Below, one piece after another: positions 33,749-42,039 of a stretch of DNA of 64,000 nucleotides. Under the pieces are notes generated by a model. It searched no databases and was not told the origin of the DNA. It worked only from the letters and a program-made list of their open reading frames with translations. The DNA comes from Flavonifractor sp. An10. GTDB lineage: Bacteria; Bacillota; Clostridia; Oscillospirales; Oscillospiraceae. Position 1 is the stretch's first letter; each line of letters starts with the position of its first letter. Position numbers and translations under genes: made by a program. The DNA is taken from assembly GCF_002161215.1 (NCBI RefSeq), contig NZ_NFMB01000002.1, forward strand, positions 248,001-312,000, read 5' to 3'.

Positions 33749-35104
33749 ATGTCCACCCTGCTGATCAAGAACGCCCGCTACATCGTCTCCTGTGACGACA
33801 GGGACACCCTGCACGAGCACAGCAACCTGTTCATCCGGGACAACGCCATCGAGTACATCGGCCCTGAGCTGCGCCAGGCCGACCAGGTGATCGACGCCTC
33901 CACCATGGCGGTGTACCCCGGCCTGATCAACACCCACCACCACCTCTACCAGCTCTTCTCCCGCAACCTGCCCGAGGTGCAGCGGATGGAGCTGTTTCCC
34001 TGGCTGGTGACCCTGTACGAGGTGTGGAAAAACCTGGACGAGGAGGTGGTGACCGCCTCCACCCAGGTGGGGCTGGCTGAGCTGCTGAAAACCGGCTGCA
34101 CCACCTGCTTTGACCACCACTATGTGTTCCCCGACCGGGCCGGGGATCTCATCGGCGCCCAGTTCCGGGCGGCGGAGCGTCTGGGCATGCGGTTCCACGC
34201 CTCCCGGGGCTCCATGGATCTGTCCAAGAAGGACGGCGGCCTGCCCCCCGACAGCGTGGTGCAGGACATCGACGCCATCCTGGCCGACTCGGAGCGGCTG
34301 GTGCGGGTGTGGCACGATCCGGCCCGCTTCTCCATGCGGCAGGTGGCCCTGGCCCCCTGCTCCCCCTTCTCGGTGTCCACCGACCTGCTGCGGGAGAGCG
34401 CACGCCTGGCCCGCGCCCTGGGTGTGCGCCTGCACACCCACGTGGCGGAGACGAAGGACGAGGAGCAGTACACCCTGGAGAAGTTCGGCCTGCGGCCCCT
34501 GGCCTACCTGGAGGGGCTGGGCTGGACTGGCCCCGACGTGTGGTACGCCCACGGCATCCACTTCAACGACGAGGAGCTGGACGTCCTGGCCGCCACCGGC
34601 ACCGGCGTGGCCCACTGCCCCATCTCCAACATGAAGCTGTCCTCCGGCGTGTGCCGGGTGCCCGACATGCTCCGCCGGGGGGTGCCGGTGGGGCTGGCGG
34701 TGGACGGCGCCGCCTCCAACGACGGCTCCAACCTGCTGGAGGAGCTGCGGGTGTGCTACCTGCTCCACCGGCTGAACTGGAGCCAGAACGCCCCCACCGG
34801 GTACGATATCCTGAAAATCGCCACCCGGGGCTCCGCCCGGCTGCTGGGCCGGGATGACATCGGGTATCTGGCCGCCGGCATGGCCGCCGACTGCTTCCTC
34901 ATCGATCTGGAGCGGGTGGAGCTGGCGGGGGCCCAGTTTGACCCCATGTCCCTGCTGGGCACCGTGGGCTTCAAGGGCCCGGTGGACTACACCATCGTCA
35001 ACGGCGTGCCCGTGGTGCAGCGGGGGGAGCTGGTTACCGCCGACGAGGCGGAGCTGACCGCCCAGGCCAACGGAACCGTCCGGCGCTATCTGGGCCGCCT
35101 GTGA
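33749..35104 (+). CDS. 8-oxoguanine deaminase-like amidohydrolase
   Basis: A protein of 451 residues of the AtzA/TrzN/guanine deaminase branch. GLINTHHHLYQLFSRNLP is the first metal-binding block and characteristic of 8-oxoguanine deaminases. HTHVAET, YAHGIHFNDEE and VDGAASNDGSNL supply the remaining zinc ligands and catalytic residues. The reaction would hydrolyse 8-oxoguanine (or a related purine or triazine amine) to uric acid and ammonia. AAAGGAGG precedes the ATG. A MATE exporter follows. Confidence 0.82.
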   Translation: MSTLLIKNARYIVSCDDRDTLHEHSNLFIRDNAIEYIGPELRQADQVIDASTMAVYPGLINTHHHLYQLFSRNLPEVQRMELFPWLVTLYEVWKNLDEEVVTASTQVGLAELLKTGCTTCFDHHYVFPDRAGDLIGAQFRAAERLGMRFHASRGSMDLSKKDGGLPPDSVVQDIDAILADSERLVRVWHDPARFSMRQVALAPCSPFSVSTDLLRESARLARALGVRLHTHVAETKDEEQYTLEKFGLRPLAYLEGLGWTGPDVWYAHGIHFNDEELDVLAATGTGVAHCPISNMKLSSGVCRVPDMLRRGVPVGLAVDGAASNDGSNLLEELRVCYLLHRLNWSQNAPTGYDILKIATRGSARLLGRDDIGYLAAGMAADCFLIDLERVELAGAQFDPMSLLGTVGFKGPVDYTIVNGVPVVQRGELVTADEAELTAQANGTVRRYLGRL

Positions 35105-35146
35105 CGTTCCCCCGCGGCCGGTTGACCCATTGCGCGATACCCCGGC

Positions 35147-35171
35147 GCGGGCCCCGTCTGAGGCGGGGCCC
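35147..35171 (+). terminator. GC-rich hairpin after the amidohydrolase gene
   Basis: CGGGCCCCG / CGGGGCCCG with a short loop. It lacks a T-run, so it may be a weak terminator or an mRNA end structure only. Confidence 0.4.
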
Positions 35172-35209
35172 GTGCCCTGATCTCCCTCAGGAAGGCAGAT
35201 GTTACTCCC

Positions 35210-36580
35210 ATGGACGACAACAGCCAGAACCGGCTGACCACCGGCAGCGTCCCCCGGAAAATGCTCCTGTTCGCGCTGCCGATTTTTCTCAGCAACCTGT
35301 TCCAGCAGCTCTATAACGCGGTGGACTCGCTGATTGTGGGCCAATTCATCGGCCAGCAGGCCCTGGCTGCGGTCAGCTCCTCCTCCAGCCTGATCCTGCT
35401 GCTCATCGGCTTCATCAACGGCGTGTCCCTGGGCGCCGGTGTGCTCATCGCCCGCTTTTACGGCGCCGAGGACGAGGAGCACCTGGAGCGGGCCGTCCAC
35501 ACCACCCTGGCCCTGGGCCTGACGGCCGGCGCGGTGCTCACTGTGCTGGGCGTGGCGCTCTCCCCGCTGATTCTCCACTGGATGGGCACGCCGGCCGACG
35601 TGATTGACAACTCCATCCTCTATTTCCGGGTCTACTTCCTGGGCTCCATCGCGGTGGTGCTCTATAACATGGGGGCCAGCATCCTCCAGTCCGTGGGGGA
35701 CAGCCGCAGCCCCATGGTCTACCTGATCCTGGCCTCCCTGACCAATGTGGTGCTGGATCTTCTCTTCGTGGCGGTGTTCCACTGGGGGGTGGGCTCCGCC
35801 GCCCTGGCCACCATCCTCAGTCAGATCCTCAGCGCCTTCCTGGCCTTCCGCAGGCTCACCCGCACCCGGGCATGCTACCGGGTGAACTGGCGGCGCATCC
35901 GCTTTGAGGGGCCCATGCTCCGCCAGGTGGTCACGCTGGGCATCCCCTCCGGCGTGCAGAGCTCGGTGGTCTCCCTGGCCAACGTGATCGTCCAGGCCAA
36001 CATCAACGCCTTCGGCTCCGCCGCCATGGCCGGCTGCGGCGCCTACAGCAAGATTGAGGGCTTCGCCTTCCTTCCTGTCACCTGCTTCGCCCTGGCCCTG
36101 TCCACCTTTGTCAGCCAGAACATCGGCGCCCGGCGCTTCGACCGGGTGCGCCAGGGCATGAAGTTCGGCCTCATCTGCAGCCCCGTGCTGGCGGAGCTCA
36201 TCGGGGTGGCCATCTTCACCCTGGCCCCCTTCCTGATCGCCCTGTTCAACAGCGATCCCACCGTGGTATCCTTCGGCGTGGACGACGCCCGCACGGTGGC
36301 CCTGTTCTACTGCCTGCTCTCCTTCTCCCACTGCTGCGCAGGCATCCTCCGGGGTATGGGCCGCCCCGTCGTGCCCATGGCCATCATGCTGTGCGTCTGG
36401 TGCGCCCTGCGCATCACCTACATCACCGTGACCGTCCACTTCATCCCGGACATCCACGTGGTCTACTGGGCCTATCCCCTCACCTGGGCCATCAGCTCGG
36501 TGCTGTTCCTGTTCTGCCTGCGGCGGATGCGCTTTCCGTCCGAGGAGCATGGGGAGCCTGCATCCTATACCAGGGGATGA
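35210..36580 (+). CDS. MATE family efflux transporter
   Basis: A protein of 456 residues with about 12 hydrophobic helices. The opening PRKMLLFALPIFLSNLFQQLYNAVDSLIVGQFIG is the conserved first helix of MATE (DinF/MepA-type) proteins. GASILQSVGDSRSPMVYL and SQNIGARRFDRVRQGM are also typical. It exports cationic compounds using Na+ or H+ gradients. Start ATG 35210 has AGGAAGG about 14 nt upstream. Confidence 0.92.
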   Translation: MDDNSQNRLTTGSVPRKMLLFALPIFLSNLFQQLYNAVDSLIVGQFIGQQALAAVSSSSSLILLLIGFINGVSLGAGVLIARFYGAEDEEHLERAVHTTLALGLTAGAVLTVLGVALSPLILHWMGTPADVIDNSILYFRVYFLGSIAVVLYNMGASILQSVGDSRSPMVYLILASLTNVVLDLLFVAVFHWGVGSAALATILSQILSAFLAFRRLTRTRACYRVNWRRIRFEGPMLRQVVTLGIPSGVQSSVVSLANVIVQANINAFGSAAMAGCGAYSKIEGFAFLPVTCFALALSTFVSQNIGARRFDRVRQGMKFGLICSPVLAELIGVAIFTLAPFLIALFNSDPTVVSFGVDDARTVALFYCLLSFSHCCAGILRGMGRPVVPMAIMLCVWCALRITYITVTVHFIPDIHVVYWAYPLTWAISSVLFLFCLRRMRFPSEEHGEPASYTRG

Positions 36581-36678
36581 CCCGCCCCGCGCCTGCGGAC
36601 GGGAAAGGAGGAGACGCCATGCACAAATCGGGGCACGCACCGTCCGACATCCCCAGTAAAATCTCTGCGTGAAAGGGC

Positions 36679-36707
36679 TTGCCTATTCCTCCTCCATCGT
36701 GTATAAT
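36679..36707 (+). promoter_or_regulatory. promoter of tRNA-Leu
   Basis: TTGCCT and TATAAT with a 17-nt spacer, ending 17 nt before the tRNA. Confidence 0.7.
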
Positions 36708-36723
36708 GTTTGTCAGCCAATCC

Positions 36724-36810
36724 GCCGGTATGATGGAATTGGTAGACGTGACGGACTCAAAATCCGTTGGTGGCAACATCGTGTCGGTTCGAGTCCGACT
36801 ACCGGCACCA
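36724..36810 (+). tRNA. tRNA-Leu(CAA)
   Basis: An 87-nt type II tRNA with long variable arm and encoded CCA. The acceptor GCCGGTA pairs with TACCGGC; anticodon loop CTCAAAA (anticodon CAA) within ACGGA/TCCGT. It flanks a decayed integrative element and was probably its attachment site. Confidence 0.95.
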
Positions 36811-36815
36811 AACGC

Positions 36816-36861
36816 AACAAATCCGAACCTAACGCTGATTGGCGAGGGGTTCGGGTTTGTT
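36816..36861 (+). terminator. terminator after tRNA-Leu
   Basis: AACAAATCCGAACC / GGTTCGGGTTTGTT (14 bp, one G-T pair), followed by GTTTTCTTTG. Confidence 0.7.
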
Positions 36862-36966
36862 GTTTTCTTTGACCGCTATGAGGCCACATACTTCCGCAAC
36901 GGGGTGAAGCGCAGGCCCACCTCCAAGCCGAGAGGCCCAAGAAAGAAAAAGACGGTTTAACGAAAC

Positions 36967-36996
36967 TGCGGACGCACCAGAAAAGGTGTGTCCGCA
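36967..36996 (+). terminator. hairpin terminator in the integrative-element remnant
   Basis: TGCGGACGCACC / GGTGTGTCCGCA followed by TTTCTTT. It lies beside the 3' end of the 55-aa gene on the other strand. Confidence 0.6.
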
Positions 36997-37004
36997 TTTC
37001 TTTA

Positions 37005-37172
37005 TTACCCTGTTGCCGTGGCCTTGCGCTTTATGGCTTGTTGCTCCTCCTGCCACGCCGCAAACTCCCGCTTGCCCTCCTCGCTCTCGAAATATGCTTG
37101 TATCTCCGGGAACAAGCTCCGGGCCAGGGCCTCCAGCTCGTGGTCGGGTATCCAGCACTTGTGCGCTCCCAT
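37005..37172 (-). CDS. small hypothetical protein of integrative elements, 55 aa
   Basis: The frame starts MGAHKCWIPDHELEALARS and ends AIKRKATATG. It is a short, highly charged helical protein. Codon use and amphipathic pattern look genuine, whereas the overlapping longer frame does not. It lies just downstream of the Rep-like gene on the same strand, a position where elements of this kind often have small genes. Ribosome binding is weak; function unknown. Confidence 0.5.
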   Translation of the reverse strand: MGAHKCWIPDHELEALARSLFPEIQAYFESEEGKREFAAWQEEQQAIKRKATATG

Positions 37173-37264
37173 ACATCGCCGCACAGTTCCCTATATGATT
37201 TCCTTTTTCAGCGGTGCGCCCATGCGTGGGCGTTATATAAATATAGGGGCCTACACTTTAACTT

Positions 37265-38113
37265 CTACGTTTCTTCCTCACTGTTTCTTTCATGTGCCCT
37301 CTCCTTTCTGGCTCTGTTATACTGTCGATAGTTAATGATGTTCCGAAGTTCGCCATCCGAATCTCTGACAGATATGGTCTTTTCGTATGTCAGCGGAGCC
37401 GTGCCGATTTCTGCCTGGGCCTCTCCCTCTGTCATTTGCCGCACCTCTGGCCGCTTTATCCCTCGGCTGGTGCGGTACAGGTTGAAGCCGGGCGGATATA
37501 GGCGCAAACGGGCTCCCTTTATCACAGCCTTGCTCGTTCCACCCGCAACCGGCTTTTCTTCCAGCCGGCCCCGTTTGACACCGGCTTGCACCGCCTCTGT
37601 CAGTTCCATGTCTCCTAGGTAGGCGGTTAGGTACAGGCCGGGATTGTCTATCCCTTGTAAGCTCTTGGTCTTGGTGAAGCCATGGCCCCATAGCCGGGCC
37701 ACATCTTCGTTTGGAATAAACGGGGCTTTGCCGGGGAATAGGAACAGTGCATGGAGGTGCCACGCTCCCCTGCCTTGCGGCTCCGCCGCTACGATGTACT
37801 CAGCGGACGGCTGGCCCTGCTTGTCCAGGTAGTAGCGAAATCGCTGCCAAAAACGCCGGTAGTCCTCATACAGTTGGGTCGGGTCGGTCATGTTTGCACG
37901 GTATGTCAGCGTCACCCACAAGGCCCTTGCCGGGTTGGTCATGTTTGCATTGATGATGTCCCGCAGGTTGCGGAGGCTTTGCGCTACACTGGCCAGCGCC
38001 TCTCCCCGGTTCTCTGTATGCCGGAACTCCTTGACCTCTCCCGTCCGCTTGTCGAGGTACAAATCTGCTGACAGCTTTTCAATGGCTATTTCCGGCGGGC
38101 CATGGACTGCATA
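37265..38113 (-). pseudogene. 5'-truncated HUH-type replication initiation protein
   Basis: From about 38110 the frame reads AIEKLSADLYLDKRTGEVKEF, then TNPARALWVTLTYRANMTDP and GRGAWHLHALFLF (HxH metal motif of HUH endonucleases), WGHGFTKTKSL and a basic C-terminus. This is the rolling-circle-type Rep protein of Clostridia integrative elements. No start with a ribosome binding site is found: the frame is closed by TAA at 38114-38116, 12 nt before an integrase remnant, so the 5' end has been lost. A TTG at 38062 is the only start-like codon near the beginning of the frame. Confidence 0.75.
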
Positions 38114-38120
38114 TTAGTCC

Positions 38121-38283
38121 CCATCCCCCCAAAACTGGCGGTACGTACCACCCGGACTCTATCGTGAACCTCCCACAAGAAGCTCCTGAAGGGCGCAAGA
38201 GTTGTAACACAGAGAAACAGAAGGGGCCGGAGAGGATGAATATCCTCTCCGGCCCCTTCCGGTTATTTCGGCGTGTGGGTCAC
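38121..38283 (+). pseudogene. integrase 3' end remnant with terminator
   Basis: The stretch GTACCACCCGGACTCTATCG through the hairpin GGGGCCGGAGAGG/CCTCTCCGGCCCC (38221-38258) to TGTGGGTCA (38275-38283) closely matches the tail of the integrase gene at 48,012-48,364, but with about 190 bp deleted, including the region coding for the tyrosine nucleophile. It is therefore the relic of a sister element. It is read on the plus strand, convergent with the Rep gene. Confidence 0.7.
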
Positions 38284-38334
38284 AGTGCGGATCGATTCTG
38301 ATTGCGGTCAGGAAAAAGATAAAAAACTAAGTAA

Positions 38335-39708
38335 TCAAATGAACAGGAACAGGAAGCCCACAATGACGAAGTAGATGGACATGGGCAGCGTGAGCACCAT
38401 CACTCGGATGGGATCCACCTTGCCGGCGTCCTTGCCCAGCTTCTGTACCAGGATGCTCTCCACCACAGCGGAGATTGCCAGGGCGGGGGCACTGACGGGC
38501 GGGAAGGCCTGACCGCCGGAGGCGATATGGGCGGAGGCCACAGCCGCATGGACGGGGTCCACGCCCACAGAGGCCAGGGCGGGGGCCAGGAAGGAGAAGA
38601 TGGTGTTTTGTCCGGTGGACTGGGAGCCGGTGAGGGCGGAGATCAGCAGGATGCCCAGGCCGCCGCTGACCTTCAGGGCGCCGGCCTCCATGGAGGCGGC
38701 GAAGGCCTGCACAGCTTCAATCTGGCCGGCGGCATAGAAGGCGCCCAGGAGCAGGGCGGCGCCCAGCTCCACCTTGACGGCGGGCAGTGCGCCCACCACG
38801 CCGTTTTTGACCACCTTGGGCAGATTCTTGCGTACCGGTTTGAAGAAGAGGGAGACCAGGGTGGCGGTGATCAGGAAGGTGACGATGTTGTTGCTCAGCC
38901 CTTTGAGGATGGTGATGTTGCTGAGCCAGCCCATCAGGGGGCCGGTGGCCATCTGCACCAGATTGATGCCGGCCGCCGTCTGGAGAATCACCAGCAGGAT
39001 CAGAACTGCCAGGGGGAGCATCAGATGCCAGTTGCCGTGCATAATCTGGCCGGCGGTCTTGTTGGGAATCAAATGCTCGGGCAGGGCCTTGATCTTCACA
39101 AAGGCGAAAACCGCATAGATGGTGCAGATCACAAAGCCGATGCCCACGGTGATATAGGAGATGTTGACCACGGGTGTGGTGTCCACCTGGGCCAGGGAGG
39201 ATGCCAGGAACACCGCCTGGGTGATGGGGGGCATGATGGAGCCCAGAGAGGCGCCCATCATGATGATACAGCCGATCCCCGCCGCGGAGATCTGCATGTC
39301 GCTGAGGATGCCGATGACCAGGATGCCCACCACGGTGGCGCTGGCCACGGAGTCGCCCAGGAGAGAGCCAGCCAGGCCCAGGACCAGAATGATGGCCACG
39401 ATGAGGCCCTTGGGAGAGCGGCCCAGGGAGACCCGGGCCACGTTCAGCACCAGATCCAGGGTCTTCATCTCGGTCTGGGAGGCGGCGTAGATGCTTCCGA
39501 AGATGTTCAGGGCCATGATCCAGGCCAGCTTGTCGATACCGTCAATCCAGGCCAGGACCCATTGCAGGGGGTTGAACACGCCGCCCATAAGCAGGGCCAG
39601 CAGGCCGGCGATAATCAGCGCGTAGGTGACCTTTCCCCCGACAAAGGGGATTTTTTTCACCATGATCAGAACGATCAGGACGATGACAGGGACGATGACA
39701 GTTATCAT
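38335..39708 (-). CDS. TRAP/citrate-type permease (DctM-like family)
   Basis: A protein of 457 residues with about 12 membrane segments. GSLLGDSVASATVVGILVIGILSD and GASLGSIMPPITQAVFLAS resemble the two conserved loops of DctM / ion-transporter superfamily carriers, and TGSQSTGQNTIFSFLAPAL the second inverted half. No DctP binding protein or DctQ subunit gene is present, so it probably works as a single-component carrier. It is the last gene of the catabolic operon and most likely imports its substrate. GAGGTGAG precedes ATG 39708. Confidence 0.75.
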   Translation of the reverse strand: MITVIVPVIVLIVLIMVKKIPFVGGKVTYALIIAGLLALLMGGVFNPLQWVLAWIDGIDKLAWIMALNIFGSIYAASQTEMKTLDLVLNVARVSLGRSPKGLIVAIILVLGLAGSLLGDSVASATVVGILVIGILSDMQISAAGIGCIIMMGASLGSIMPPITQAVFLASSLAQVDTTPVVNISYITVGIGFVICTIYAVFAFVKIKALPEHLIPNKTAGQIMHGNWHLMLPLAVLILLVILQTAAGINLVQMATGPLMGWLSNITILKGLSNNIVTFLITATLVSLFFKPVRKNLPKVVKNGVVGALPAVKVELGAALLLGAFYAAGQIEAVQAFAASMEAGALKVSGGLGILLISALTGSQSTGQNTIFSFLAPALASVGVDPVHAAVASAHIASGGQAFPPVSAPALAISAVVESILVQKLGKDAGKVDPIRVMVLTLPMSIYFVIVGFLFLFI

Positions 39709-39735
39709 CTGCTCTCACCTCTCTTGATTCTGTAT

Positions 39736-41091
39736 TTATGGGTTTACCAGCTTCATGGCCTGGCTGGCGGCGATCAGAATCGGGTCGTAGACCGGGGCCA
39801 CGGGAGGGGCATAGACCAGATCTAGCTCGTTGATCTGGGCCACGGTCATGCCGGCGGTAATGGCGGTGGCGAGCACGTCCACCCGGCCGGCCACGGTGGG
39901 GCCGCCCATGGCCTGGGCCCCCAGCAGGCGGCCGGAGGCGCGGTCCACAATCAGACAGATGTGCATGTCGGAGCCGCCGGGGTAGTAGGAGGCGCAGTCC
40001 CGCTTGCGGATCAGGCTGGCCGCCGCGTCATAGCCGGCGGTGCGGCCCTGCTCCAGAGACAAGCCGGTGGCCGCGATGTGCAGCTCAAAGACCTTGGTCA
40101 CCATGGAGCCCAGCACGCCGGGGAAGGCGGCCTCCTCGCCGGCCAGATCCGCGCCGGCCACCCGGCCCTGCTTGTTGGCCGTGGTGCCCAGGGGGACGTA
40201 GACCGGCTGGCCGGTGAGCAGGTGGCGCATCTGCACGCAATCGCCGCAGGCCCAGATGGCGGGGTCGCTGGTCCGCTGGTGTTCGTCCACCACAATGCCG
40301 TCCTTCAGGCCCAACTCCAGGCCGCAGGCACGGGCCAGCGCAGTGGCCGGGCGCACGCCGATGGAGATCAGAACGCCGTCCACCTCCATGCGCTGCCCGT
40401 CCGAGGTCTCCACGGCAGTCACCCGGCCGTCTGCGCCGTGGATGGCGGCCAGGGCGGTGCCGGTAAAGAGGCGCACGCCGTGGAGCTCCAGGGTCTGGGC
40501 CGCCGCCTGGGAGAAGCTCTCGTCCAGGAAGGGCAGCAGGCGGGGCAGCTGCTCAAAGACCGTGACCTCCGCACCGGCCTGGGTCAGCTCCTCGGCCATC
40601 TCCAGGCCGATGAAGCCGCCGCCCAGGATAGCGATGCGCCGACGGGCGGCCAGGGCCCCCTTCAGGCGGATGCCGTCCTCCACGGTGCGCAGGTAGTACA
40701 CCCCGTCCAGTTCTGTGCCGGGGATGTCCGGTCTGACGGGGGCGGCGCCGGTGGCGATCACCAGCTTGTCGTAGGGCCGCTGGAACTTCCGCCCCGTGTC
40801 CAGATCGGTGACGGACACGGTTTTGGCGGTGCGGTCGATGGCGGTGACCTCGTGGTGGGTAAAGGTGGGGATCCCCCGCTTGTTGGCCATCTCGTGGGGG
40901 AACAGGGAGACCAGCTCGTCCGGATCGTCGATCATGCCGCCCACGAAGTAGGGCAGGCCGCAGGCGCCGTAGCTGATGTACCCGGTCCGCTCATAGACCT
41001 CGATGTTCAGGTCGGGGCGGACGCGCTTGGCCTTGGAGGCGGCGCTCAGACCGGCGGCCGTCCCCCCGATTACAATGACTTTTTCCCCCAT
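39736..41091 (-). CDS. FAD-dependent pyridine nucleotide-disulfide oxidoreductase (CoA-disulfide reductase/NADH oxidase type)
   Basis: A protein of 451 residues. FAD motif VIGGTAAGLSAASKAKR; the single redox cysteine in YGACGLPYFVGG matches Cys43-type CoA-disulfide reductases and Nox/Npx enzymes. The NADH motif is AILGGGFIGLEMAEELT; the second FAD motif is AIWACGDCVQ. The C-terminal dimerisation domain is intact. In this operon it could recycle a thiol or NADH, or reoxidise electrons from substrate oxidation. The start is close to the dapA-like stop (6 nt gap). Confidence 0.85.
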   Translation of the reverse strand: MGEKVIVIGGTAAGLSAASKAKRVRPDLNIEVYERTGYISYGACGLPYFVGGMIDDPDELVSLFPHEMANKRGIPTFTHHEVTAIDRTAKTVSVTDLDTGRKFQRPYDKLVIATGAAPVRPDIPGTELDGVYYLRTVEDGIRLKGALAARRRIAILGGGFIGLEMAEELTQAGAEVTVFEQLPRLLPFLDESFSQAAAQTLELHGVRLFTGTALAAIHGADGRVTAVETSDGQRMEVDGVLISIGVRPATALARACGLELGLKDGIVVDEHQRTSDPAIWACGDCVQMRHLLTGQPVYVPLGTTANKQGRVAGADLAGEEAAFPGVLGSMVTKVFELHIAATGLSLEQGRTAGYDAAASLIRKRDCASYYPGGSDMHICLIVDRASGRLLGAQAMGGPTVAGRVDVLATAITAGMTVAQINELDLVYAPPVAPVYDPILIAASQAMKLVNP

Positions 41092-41097
41092 GGGCGC

Positions 41098-42012
41098 TTA
41101 CCGGACGCCGTACTTGTCGATGACGCCCATCTCGCCCATCAGGCGCTCCAGCTCGTCCCGGCCCTTGCCGGTAAACTCCTCGTAGGGGCGGCGCAGGTGG
41201 CCGCCGGGCAGGCCCAGGATGTCCAGGGCGGCCTTGATGCACACGGGGTTGGAGAAGGTGTAGAGCATCTTCAGCAGGGGATACCAGTGGGTGTACTCCC
41301 GGCGGCAGTCTTCCATGATCTCCATGCTGGTCCAGGGGCGGGAGTAGAGAGCGGACTCCTCGGGGATGATGTTGCCGCCGATGTTGGCCGTGCCGGTGCC
41401 GCCGACGGCCAGGGTGGGGATGACGATGGAGTACTTGGGGAAGTCGCAGCACATGATCTTGACCTTGCCCTGGCACTGGGCCTGAACCTGCACCAGCTGG
41501 GAGCAGTCGCCCATGGCCTCCTTGTCCAGCACGAAGTGGGGGTGCTTGTCGGACAGGTACTTGATGGTCTCGGGGGTCAGGTGGACGCCCAGGCGGGAGG
41601 GGTTGTTGTACACGCCGCAGGGGATGCCGATGGAGCTCATGCAGGCGTCCAGGTGATCCCGGGCGGCCCGCTGGTTCACCAGCACGTAGGGGGGCACGGT
41701 GAAGATGACGCCGTCGGCGCCCTCGGCCTCGCAGTACTTGGCCATCTCGATGGCGCCCTCGGTGGTGGTGGAGGCGGCGCCGAAGAACACGGGGATCTTG
41801 CCCCGGGTCATGGCCACCACCTCTTTGACGATGGCCTTCTTCTCCTCCACGGTGAGCAGGGTGGTCTCACCGGCGGAGCCCAGCACGAAGATCTGGCTGG
41901 TGCCGTACTTGATCTGGCGGTTGATCAGGGTCTCGAAGCCGTTGAAGTCGATCTTGTCGTCGGGGGTAAAGGGGGTGGGCATGGCCACAAAGGAGCCTTC
42001 CAGCTTGATCAT
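41098..42012 (-). CDS. dihydrodipicolinate synthase/N-acetylneuraminate lyase family protein
   Basis: A protein of 304 residues with TIM-barrel fold motifs MPTPFTPDDKIDFNGFE, GSAGETTLLTVEEK (GxxGE) and YNNPSRLGVHL (tyrosine), and the Schiff-base lysine in FVLDKEAMGD. The family includes DapA, NanA, KDG aldolase and 4-hydroxy-pyrroline-2-carboxylate deaminase (hydroxyproline route). Because it sits with proline/hydroxyproline-dehydrogenase-like flavoproteins, the last is an attractive guess, not proven. GAGGAGG precedes the ATG. Confidence 0.85.
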   Translation of the reverse strand: MIKLEGSFVAMPTPFTPDDKIDFNGFETLINRQIKYGTSQIFVLGSAGETTLLTVEEKKAIVKEVVAMTRGKIPVFFGAASTTTEGAIEMAKYCEAEGADGVIFTVPPYVLVNQRAARDHLDACMSSIGIPCGVYNNPSRLGVHLTPETIKYLSDKHPHFVLDKEAMGDCSQLVQVQAQCQGKVKIMCCDFPKYSIVIPTLAVGGTGTANIGGNIIPEESALYSRPWTSMEIMEDCRREYTHWYPLLKMLYTFSNPVCIKAALDILGLPGGHLRRPYEEFTGKGRDELERLMGEMGVIDKYGVR

Positions 42013-42039
42013 AACAAATTCCTCCTCAAAAAGTAATGA

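Noticed and set aside
33104-36640. Minus-strand open frame of 1,178 codons
   Set aside because: It runs antisense through the amidohydrolase and MATE genes and has the His/Gln/Gly/Ala-rich composition of a third-position GC artefact.
36679-36960. Plus-strand 93-codon frame across tRNA-Leu ending in a Lys/Arg-rich tail
   Set aside because: It overlaps the tRNA and its terminator, so at most the last 25 codons could be a relic of an element gene; too short to support.
39961-42036. Plus-strand open frame of 691 codons opposite the catabolic operon
   Set aside because: Antisense to the oxidoreductase and DapA-family genes, no domain, composition typical of antisense in high-GC DNA.
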